Assembly (NCBI GenBank): GCA_017548805.1 | Contig: JAFYZE010000125.1 | Location: forward strand, 1-5,773 | DNA length: 5,773 nucleotides | DNA from: Bacteroidales bacterium | GTDB lineage: Bacteria; Bacteroidota; Bacteroidia; Bacteroidales; UBA932 | Direction: 5' to 3' | In this document: positions 1-5,773 of the stretch, piece after piece | Layout: each line of letters begins with the position of its first letter | How positions within the stretch are numbered: position 1 is the first letter of the stretch | The notes under the pieces: model-generated | Seen by the model: the letters and a program-made list of their open reading frames with translations, nothing else | What the model was told of the DNA's origin: nothing | The model's database searches: none | Position numbers and translations under genes: made by a program

Positions 1-186
1 CTGGACTATCAGCGCAAGAAGACCACCCAGAAGGTCAACCTGTACGAGAAGGTCCAGATTCCCGGATACCAGGAGGCCATCAGGAAGATCAAGCGGTACA
101 TGGAGGATGAGGAGAACCTCTCCAAGGCATCCTCCAAGATCGTGAAGGAACGTCACGCACTGGAAGAAGAGGAGGAAACGGCATGA
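1..186 (+). CDS. V-type ATP synthase/ATPase subunit D, C-terminal part (5' end outside window)
   Basis: Sixty-one codons in frame 1 run from the window edge to a TGA at 184-186. The peptide begins LDYQRKKTTQKVNLYEKVQI, and the TTQKVNLYEKVQIP stretch followed by AIRKIKRYMEDEE is the typical C-terminal segment of V/A-ATPase subunit D. Subunit D is the central-stalk shaft that turns inside the A3B3 head and links ATP turnover to the membrane ring. The visible part is rich in Lys and Glu and should be the end of the long C-terminal helix of the D coiled coil. The family is about 200 residues long, so roughly 70% of the gene lies to the left. The tail ends in a run of Glu codons (LEEEETA). Its stop codon overlaps the next start as ATGA, which indicates translational coupling to subunit I. 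Confidence 0.9.
   Translation: MDYQRKKTTQKVNLYEKVQIPGYQEAIRKIKRYMEDEENLSKASSKIVKERHALEEEEETA
171..175 (+). promoter_or_regulatory. Shine-Dalgarno-like GGAGG before subunit I
   Basis: GAGGAGGAA ends at 177, and the GGAGG core at 171-175 is 7 bases before the ATG at 183, an ideal distance. It supports the 183 start. The same bases encode the Glu-rich tail of subunit D, so the match may partly be a by-product of GAG/GAA codons. Bacteroidota generally make little use of Shine-Dalgarno pairing, and the other complete genes here lack such a site. Confidence 0.5.
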
Positions 187-1910
187 TTGAGAAAATGACC
201 AAATACTCCTTCATCCTGCTCAAGGGCGGGGAGGAGAAGTTCCTGGATCAGCTCCGGGAGCTCGGAGTCGTCGACATCAAGCGTTCCTCCGTCCCTGTTG
301 ACGCCCATTCCACGGACCTGATGGACCGCATAGGCCAGGTCAAGCACGAGATCGAATCGCTGGAGAACGGCGTGGACACCCATCTGACCGAGCTGCTGGA
401 CCAGCTCGACAGCATGGAAAGCGCCAAGGACGCCATCGCCCCCTGGGGCGATTATGACCGCGACAAGACCGATGCGTTAAGCAAGGCCGGCGTGCCGATC
501 CACTTCTACTGCGTGCGCAAGAAAGCCTATGATCCCGAGTGGGAGTCGAAGTATCCCATCGAGATTATCCTCGACGATGGCAAGACGGTCCATTTCGTCC
601 TTGCCGGAGGCAATTACGGATTTCCCGTCACGGAGATGCACACTCCACTGTCCACCATCCACGAGCTGGAGGGCATGATAAATGCCAAGGACAAGGAGAT
701 AGAGCGCTACCGCAAGCATCTGGAGGACCGCAAGTCCGAGATTCCCGGACTGGAGGCCCGCCGCAATGAGCTGACAGACGAGTTGACCGTCTATCTCGCA
801 TCCCTTGCCGGAGAGTCAGCCGTCGAAGACCGCCTGACCATATACGAAGCCTTCGCCCCCACGGACTGCGATGCCAGGCTCGCTGAAGCTCTCGACTCGT
901 CCGACGCCCTGTGGTTCAAGGCCGTCGCCACCAAGGAAGACAATCCTCCCATCAGCTTGAGGAACAATTGGTTCACACGCCAGTTCGAGGTCCTGACGGA
1001 TATGTACGGCCGTCCTGCCTACGACGAGTTCGACCCTACTCCAATCCTCGGGCCTTTCTTCCTGCTGTTCTTCGCAATGTGTATGGGAGATGCGGGCTAC
1101 GGCCTCCTGTTGATCCTTATCGGGTGGCTGCTCAAGAAGAAGGTCCCGTCCATGGCCAAGTTAGGGCCTCTGGTGATGATGCTCGGTGTGGGCACCTTCC
1201 TGGTCGGCATCGTACTTCACACTTTCTTCGGCATCAACCTCTACACCGCCGAATGGGTGCCCCAGTGGCTGAAAAGATGCATGGTCAGCGGCAGCATTGC
1301 CGGATATGACGCCCAGATGGTGCTCGCCGTCGGAGTCGGTATCTTCCATATCTGCCTCGCCACGATCGTAAAAGCTATATGCCACACTTCCAGGTTCGGA
1401 TTCACCAAGTGCATCAGCACCTGGGGATGGACGCTGCTGATAGTCGGCTCTGTCATCACCGGAGGCCTCGCCCTGCTGGGAGTGATCGACATGCCGGTAG
1501 TGAAGATCATTTTGATTGTCCTGGGCATCGTTTCCGGCCTGGGTATTTTCTTCCTCAACGACCTTCACCGCAATCCCCTCCTCAATGTCGGTTCCGGCCT
1601 CTGGTCCACCTACAACACTGTTACCGGCCTTATGGGAGACGTCCTCAGCTACCTTCGTCTGTACGCCCTAGGCCTTGCAGGCGGAATGCTCGGCAACACC
1701 TTCAATACCCTTGCAGGAATGACGCTTGGCATCAAACTCCCCGGTGTCAACTTCCTGCTTTTCATCATCATCCTGCTTATCGGCCATGTCCTGAACCTTG
1801 CCCTCTCATGTCTTGGCGCATTCGTACACCCGCTCCGACTCACGTTCGTAGAGTACTTCAAGAACAGCGGTTACGAAGGGACGGGCCGTGACTATCGTCC
1901 GTTGAAATAA
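183..1910 (+). CDS. V-type ATP synthase/ATPase subunit I (membrane stator, a-subunit homologue)
   Basis: This 575-residue protein is the membrane stator that, with the K ring, forms the ion channel of the V/A-type ATPase. Residues 1-285 are the cytoplasmic arm that holds the peripheral stalks. It starts MIEKMTKYSFILLKG and has two charged helical stretches (about 45-80 and 160-205) that fit the family's coiled coil. Residues 286-550 form the membrane domain with about seven or eight hydrophobic segments (roughly 286-315, 328-350, 376-400, 414-435, 438-458, 485-510, 520-548). Family hallmarks are visible: FFAMCMGDAGYG (297-307), SYLRLYALGLA with the essential Arg492 facing the ring carboxylate, and HPLRLTFVEYF (549-559). 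Members often have 600-660 residues, so this is a compact form. The ATG overlaps the subunit D stop (ATGA) and has a GGAGG seven bases upstream. Subunit K follows after 30 bases. No disruption is seen. Confidence 0.95.
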   Translation: MIEKMTKYSFILLKGGEEKFLDQLRELGVVDIKRSSVPVDAHSTDLMDRIGQVKHEIESLENGVDTHLTELLDQLDSMESAKDAIAPWGDYDRDKTDALSKAGVPIHFYCVRKKAYDPEWESKYPIEIILDDGKTVHFVLAGGNYGFPVTEMHTPLSTIHELEGMINAKDKEIERYRKHLEDRKSEIPGLEARRNELTDELTVYLASLAGESAVEDRLTIYEAFAPTDCDARLAEALDSSDALWFKAVATKEDNPPISLRNNWFTRQFEVLTDMYGRPAYDEFDPTPILGPFFLLFFAMCMGDAGYGLLLILIGWLLKKKVPSMAKLGPLVMMLGVGTFLVGIVLHTFFGINLYTAEWVPQWLKRCMVSGSIAGYDAQMVLAVGVGIFHICLATIVKAICHTSRFGFTKCISTWGWTLLIVGSVITGGLALLGVIDMPVVKIILIVLGIVSGLGIFFLNDLHRNPLLNVGSGLWSTYNTVTGLMGDVLSYLRLYALGLAGGMLGNTFNTLAGMTLGIKLPGVNFLLFIIILLIGHVLNLALSCLGAFVHPLRLTFVEYFKNSGYEGTGRDYRPLK

Positions 1911-2363
<453 letters not shown>

Positions 2364-2390
2364 TTTATCCATTCCTCGGGGCGCTGACAT

Positions 2391-2417
2391 GTCCCGGGAC
2401 GTGCCACTCGCGGCACG
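2391..2417. other. GC-rich palindrome and small hairpin in the convergent intergenic region
   Basis: A perfect 10-base palindrome (GTCCCGGGAC, 2391-2400) is followed directly by an inverted repeat CGTGCC/GGCACG (2400-2405 and 2412-2417) with a 6-base loop. These lie between the subunit K stop and the main terminator hairpin. They could be an auxiliary terminator or an RNA-stabilising 3' structure. No T-run follows, so its role is uncertain. Confidence 0.35.
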
Positions 2418-2435
2418 GAAGCGGGTATCGAAATA

Positions 2436-2470
2436 GTCCGGAAATTCAGCAAATTGCTGGATTTCCGGAC
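2436..2470. terminator. Bidirectional intrinsic terminator between convergent operons
   Basis: Arms 2436-2450 and 2456-2470 pair as 10 perfect bases (GTCCGGAAAT/ATTTCCGGAC), one T-G wobble (2446/2460) and four more pairs (CAGC/GCTG), closing on the 5-base loop AAATT. On the + strand the hairpin is followed by TTCTTC, a modest T-tract. On the - strand it is followed by ACTATTTCG, which is weaker. It lies 72 bases after the subunit K stop and 25 bases past the stop of the esterase gene on the opposite strand, the right place to end both transcripts. Confidence 0.85.
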
Positions 2471-2495
2471 TTCTTCAATCCTATTTGGTAGAATA

Positions 2496-4067
2496 CTACG
2501 GCTGGGAGGCGGCCCAGGCGGCGCCTTCGGGCGAGCGGCGCCACTCGAAGTACTCGTTGAGCACCCACATGGCATCCTCGTCAGGAATTGCCTCAGGATG
2601 AGGGCCTGAGCCTGTCAGGACCATCGTCACGTGGTTGTCCTTCGTGAACTTCGGCCACTCGGGAAGACCCTCGCCATTCGGATCGCCATTCTTGGCGAAA
2701 TTGGTCCAGTAGGTGGCCATGGTCTCGGAGAGGTAGCCGTCCGTCGGGAGATTCTCACGCCTCAGGCTCTTGAAGACATAGTCGACGTCCTGGCCGTGAG
2801 GCGATCCGTGTCCGTACTGAGGCGAGCCTTCCGGATAGTCGGGATGCTGGTCGAAGTAATACATGTACACATTGGCCTTGCCCTTCTCGGACTGGAGACG
2901 GGCCCAGCTCCAGGTATGCCAGCCGAAGGATGCATCGCGGTCGAGGTCGCGGGCGGACTTGGGCACTACCGAGCTGCCGTCAAGAGGATAGGCCTCCAGA
3001 AGCTTCTCAGCGTAAGGGCCGTAGCGCTCCTCCACCGCAGCGACATGCTCCTCGGGAACGCTGCTGCTGCCGAAGCTCGCGCCTTCATCGGAGTTGTATC
3101 CTATCAGGACGTTCACGTCGTTGAAATTGCCGTTCTCGTACATGCGGTACTGGTCGTCGGGAATCACATAGCCGTCCACGATGGGCCAGGCGCCGCCGGT
3201 CACTACGCGCTGGCGCGCGAAGGCATTGGCGTCCATCGCCCTCAGTTCGGCCAGCGACGAGGCTCCGAGAGATTCGGCATACTTGACGCCGTCCTGCTCA
3301 GCCATCTCCAGGGTCTTCATGTTCTCGCCCGGATAGGAATGATGGCGGACAGGGCCGAAGGAACCGCCGCTCTGCGAGATGGCGCCGCTGATCAGGCCCT
3401 TGGCAAGAGGAGATGCGCAAAGCATGCTCACGGAGATACCGCCGGCGGACTCTCCGAAGATCGTCACCTTCTTGGGATCGCCGCCGAAGGCCGCGATATT
3501 GTCATGGACCCACTGCAAGGCAGCGATCTGGTCCATGATACCGTAGTTGCCGGAGACATGATGCGGGCTCTCTGCAGTAAGTTCGGGATAAGCGAAATAT
3601 CCGAGCTGGCCGACACGGTAGTTGATCGTCACGAGAATGACACCTTTCTCCGCAAGCGGACGGCCGTCATATTGTGACGAAGAGCCCATCGAGAAGCCTC
3701 CTCCGTAGATCCATACGAATACGGGAAGCTTGTCCTTCGGGGTCTTGGCAGGAGACCAGACATTCAGGTAGAGGCAGTCTTCGCTGTTGTTGGAGCCCGG
3801 GAAATTCATGCCCTGGACGGGGCCTGGACCGAATTCCAGCGCATCCCTCACGCCCTCCCATGGGATGACGGGCTGCGGCTCTTTCCAACGGAGGTCGCCG
3901 ACAGGCGGCGCAGCGAAAGGAATGCCCTTGTAGATGCACATGTCTTCGGTGACTTCACCCTGGATTAAGCCGCCCGTGACCTTGACCTGGCCGGGAACGG
4001 CCTGCTTGCACGACAGGGCCAATACCAACAGAGACAGCCCTGCCAAAAGAACACTAATCTTCTTCAT
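2496..4067 (-). CDS. Type-B carboxylesterase/lipase family lipoprotein (alpha/beta hydrolase)
   Basis: This 523-residue enzyme is predicted to hydrolyse carboxylic esters in the cell envelope. The N-terminus (MKKISVLLAG, then LSLLVLALSC) is a lipoprotein signal with lipobox LALSC, giving lipidated Cys20. The next residues, KQAVPG, are not an acidic surface-export signal, so it may face the periplasm. Family marks appear in order: oxyanion-hole GGGF (122-125), SEDCLYLNVW (95-104, type-B signature 2), and nucleophile elbow FGGDPKKVTIFGESAGG (194-210) with Ser207. The likely acid is Glu328 in GYNSDEG and the likely base is His424 in SPHGQDVDYVF, so the triad is complete. The length is normal for para-nitrobenzyl-esterase-like proteins. 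It starts 12 bases after the stop of the other esterase (a TGA followed directly by an in-frame TAA), with an A/T-rich leader and no Shine-Dalgarno site. It is the last gene of the minus-strand operon. The substrate is unknown; acetylated or feruloylated plant glycans are possible. Confidence 0.92.
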   Translation of the reverse strand: MKKISVLLAGLSLLVLALSCKQAVPGQVKVTGGLIQGEVTEDMCIYKGIPFAAPPVGDLRWKEPQPVIPWEGVRDALEFGPGPVQGMNFPGSNNSEDCLYLNVWSPAKTPKDKLPVFVWIYGGGFSMGSSSQYDGRPLAEKGVILVTINYRVGQLGYFAYPELTAESPHHVSGNYGIMDQIAALQWVHDNIAAFGGDPKKVTIFGESAGGISVSMLCASPLAKGLISGAISQSGGSFGPVRHHSYPGENMKTLEMAEQDGVKYAESLGASSLAELRAMDANAFARQRVVTGGAWPIVDGYVIPDDQYRMYENGNFNDVNVLIGYNSDEGASFGSSSVPEEHVAAVEERYGPYAEKLLEAYPLDGSSVVPKSARDLDRDASFGWHTWSWARLQSEKGKANVYMYYFDQHPDYPEGSPQYGHGSPHGQDVDYVFKSLRRENLPTDGYLSETMATYWTNFAKNGDPNGEGLPEWPKFTKDNHVTMVLTGSGPHPEAIPDEDAMWVLNEYFEWRRSPEGAAWAASQP

Positions 4068-4079
4068 TTCAAAAAGTTA

Positions 4080-5507
4080 TCAATCCTTGTATTGCATTTT
4101 GCTGACATTGTCGAGGACCATCGTGGCCTCGTTTTCAGCACTGAAGGGCTCCCATTTAGGGAGTTTCTTCGTGTTGGGATCGCCGTTGCGGATGAAGCTG
4201 ATCCAGGCGGAACTCACGCGGTCGGCCATCTTGTAGGCCTCCTTGGTTCCGCCGGTCATCTCGCGCTGGACGGCGACGTTGTTGAACATGAACGGGAGCT
4301 CCATGCCATGGCATGCGGCGAGAGCGCCGTCGTTGACGGCCGACTGCCACTCGAAGAGATAGACATAGGCCGGGGCGCCGCCTTGGGCGGCCTTGACCGT
4401 AGCCTGCGAAATGACGCCGGCACGGGCGCGCTCGTCCACGGTGAACTGCACGTTGTTGGTATAGCAGAACTCGTTCAGGTTGGAGCCGATCAGCATCGGG
4501 ACGTCACGGCTGCACTCGGGTGCGGCCGGATCGAAAGGATGCTGGATAAGGTACTTCCCGTCCACGACGGGAGCGAAACGCCCTCCTACCCTGCGGGAAG
4601 CGCGGTTGCCGGCCGCCTCAAGCTCGTCGTATGGCACCTCGGCAAGTTTGTCCGCGGTCTCGGGCGTGAGCCCGAGTTCCTCGAGGACGGCGAGGCCTAG
4701 AGCCTGCGACTGCTCGGGCAAGGACTGCCTGAGCGTCGAGCCGCTCTGGACCACCGCACGGTGGAACAGGCCCTGGGCCGAAGGCATGGCCATGAGCGTG
4801 GACACCTTGCCGCCGCCACCGGACTGGCCGCCGATGGTCACGCAGCCGGGATCGCCGCCGAAGGCCTCGATGTTGTCATGCACCCATTCGAGCGCCTTGA
4901 CGAGGTCCTGCATGCCGAGGTTCACCGACTCGGAATACTTACCGCCTAGGGCGGTCAAGTCAATGTAACCCAGGATGTTGAGACGGTGGTTGACCGTCAC
5001 CACGACGATATCGCCCTTCTCGGCCAGCGAGCGCCCGTCCTGCGCAGGAAGGAAAATGGCGGAGCCGTTGGCATAGCCGCCTCCGTGTATCCACACGAAT
5101 ACCGGACGCTTCTTGCCGTCCAGGGCGGGAGTCCAGACATTGAGGACCTGGCAGTCCTCGCTCAGGAACTCGATCTTGAACTGGAATCCGAAGTCGTAGT
5201 CCGTAGGAGTGTTCCAGCGGACATTCTGGTTCTGCATGGCCTTGGGGCCATAGACCTGGCATTTCATGACTCCGTCGAAAGAGTCAGGATACTCCGGGGG
5301 CATGAAGCGCTCCGCCTTGGCGTAGCGGATGCCCTTGAAGGAATAGATGCCGGCGTCGTTATAGCCCTGGACCTTGCCGTATTTGGTCGAGACTATGGTG
5401 TCCTCCCCCGTCGTGAGGGGGCCGGGCACTGACGTGCCGCAGCAGCCGCCCAGCGCAATGAGCGCGGCGGCCGCCACAGCGACGTGCTTAAGGGTAAAGG
5501 TTTTCAT
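4080..5507 (-). CDS. Type-B carboxylesterase family lipoprotein, compact form
   Basis: This 475-residue alpha/beta hydrolase is a divergent paralogue of the downstream esterase. The N-terminus is a lipoprotein signal (MKTFTLKHVA, an Ala-rich core, then LGGC with Cys22; a second Cys follows). HGGGY (141-145) is the oxyanion hole and SEDCQVLNVW (116-125) matches the type-B signature region. The nucleophile elbow is GGQSGGGG with Ser229, a GQSGG variant in place of GESAGG. The likely acid is Glu346 in GSNLNEF and the base is His400 in ACHGMELPFMF, so it should be active. The Glu-to-His stretch is 54 residues against 96 in the neighbour, so part of the usual helical lid before the APAYVYLFEW strand is missing. 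It begins 14 bases after the glycoside-hydrolase stop and ends 12 bases before the next gene, which indicates one transcript. The substrate cannot be deduced. Confidence 0.9.
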   Translation of the reverse strand: MKTFTLKHVAVAAAALIALGGCCGTSVPGPLTTGEDTIVSTKYGKVQGYNDAGIYSFKGIRYAKAERFMPPEYPDSFDGVMKCQVYGPKAMQNQNVRWNTPTDYDFGFQFKIEFLSEDCQVLNVWTPALDGKKRPVFVWIHGGGYANGSAIFLPAQDGRSLAEKGDIVVVTVNHRLNILGYIDLTALGGKYSESVNLGMQDLVKALEWVHDNIEAFGGDPGCVTIGGQSGGGGKVSTLMAMPSAQGLFHRAVVQSGSTLRQSLPEQSQALGLAVLEELGLTPETADKLAEVPYDELEAAGNRASRRVGGRFAPVVDGKYLIQHPFDPAAPECSRDVPMLIGSNLNEFCYTNNVQFTVDERARAGVISQATVKAAQGGAPAYVYLFEWQSAVNDGALAACHGMELPFMFNNVAVQREMTGGTKEAYKMADRVSSAWISFIRNGDPNTKKLPKWEPFSAENEATMVLDNVSKMQYKD

Positions 5508-5521
5508 AGCGATTCGCTTTA

Positions 5522-5773
5522 TTATTTCTTCTTGTTAAGAGCCTTGGTGATCTCCTCGGCACCGATGGTGAGCATCACGAACTGCGGCACGTTGCGGGTG
5601 CAGCACTCGTTCTCGCCCCAGTGGAACGGGTAGTCGTCCTTGTGCTCCAAGAAGTCTGGATTCATCATCATGAGGCCCGGAACGATACCGCCGGGGATCA
5701 CGGTGTAATCTCCGCGGTTGTTGCCGTAGGCCACGTGCTTGGTGTTCACACCGACCGAAGTGATGAACGAGAC
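5522..5773 (-). CDS. Probable GH9-like (six-hairpin) glycoside hydrolase, C-terminal fragment (5' end outside window)
   Basis: The last 83 codons of a minus-strand gene are visible, ending in TAA at 5522-5524. The frame stays open to the window edge, so an apparent GTG start at 5749 is internal. The peptide contains YTVIPGGIVPG followed by NPDFLEHKDDYPFHWGENE. The spacing D-x4-W-x3-E (Asp47 to Glu56 of the fragment) agrees with the C-terminal catalytic motif of GH9 enzymes, where that Glu is the general acid, and a Gly-rich segment shortly before it also fits. Other parts of the GH9 signature are not met: there is no aromatic two residues before the Asp, and Cys replaces the small residue after Glu. 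A related (alpha/alpha)6 family is therefore possible. A Lys-rich end (NKKK) closes the protein. The 14-base gap to the esterase shows a shared operon, fitting combined glycan cleavage and de-esterification. Confidence 0.5.
   Translation of the reverse strand, partial: VSFITSVGVNTKHVAYGNNRGDYTVIPGGIVPGLMMMNPDFLEHKDDYPFHWGENECCTRNVPQFVMLTIGAEEITKALNKKK

Noticed and set aside
1161..1568. Minus-strand open frames opposite subunit I, His- and Asp-rich
   Set aside because: They are the complement of membrane-helix codons of subunit I, with no independent support.
2631..3677. Long open frame of 348 codons on the + strand, opposite the downstream esterase
   Set aside because: It is antisense to a gene with complete catalytic motifs and a signal peptide. 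The predicted protein has no recognisable motif and its length follows from GC-rich codon use on the other strand.
4302..4315. Perfect 14-base palindrome CATGCCATGGCATG
   Set aside because: It lies inside the codons for the conserved CHGMEL motif around the catalytic His, so it is explained by protein sequence; no operator role is supported.
4092..4968. Overlapping open frames on the + strand opposite the compact esterase
   Set aside because: They are shadow frames of a well-supported gene, with low-complexity composition and no leader or motif.
5522..5749. Small stand-alone 75-residue gene starting at a GTG
   Set aside because: The frame remains open upstream to the window edge, and the peptide is a typical C-terminal enzyme segment, so it is the end of a larger gene.

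Overview
The window looks like a piece of a GC-rich Bacteroidota genome, probably a gut or rumen Bacteroidales; this is inference. Three things point there: the D-I-K order at the 3' end of a bacterial V/A-type ATPase operon, A/T-rich leaders without Shine-Dalgarno sites in front of most genes, and tandem lipoprotein carboxylesterases next to a probable glycoside hydrolase, as in polysaccharide-degrading loci. No taxonomic marker gene is present, so the rank below phylum is uncertain.

Left part (1-2363, + strand): the 3' end of a V-type ATPase operon. It holds the C-terminus of central-stalk subunit D (cut by the window edge), the complete membrane subunit I (the a-type stator, with its essential arginine), and the complete rotor-ring subunit K. 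D and I overlap by ATGA; I and K are separated by a 30-base A-rich spacer. K carries the full set of side chains known to bind Na+ in the Enterococcus hirae NtpK ring, so the enzyme is predicted to move Na+ rather than H+.

Middle (2364-2495): a short convergent intergenic region with a strong 15-bp hairpin that can end transcription from both sides, preceded by a GC-rich palindrome/hairpin cluster.

Right part (2496-5773, - strand): a tight three-gene run, transcribed right to left. First comes the C-terminal end of a probable GH9-like (six-hairpin) glycoside hydrolase, cut by the window edge. It is followed after 14 bases by a type-B carboxylesterase lipoprotein and after 12 more bases by a second, divergent type-B carboxylesterase lipoprotein. 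A plausible joint role is removal of ester groups from plant polysaccharide or its oligosaccharides in the cell envelope while the hydrolase cuts glycosidic bonds. The substrates cannot be read from the sequence.

I see no clearly new system here. The most informative points are the Na+ ligand signature in K, the shortened lid region of the upstream esterase, and the hydrolase-esterase-esterase operon. No tRNA, rRNA, CRISPR, insertion sequence or phage feature was seen.
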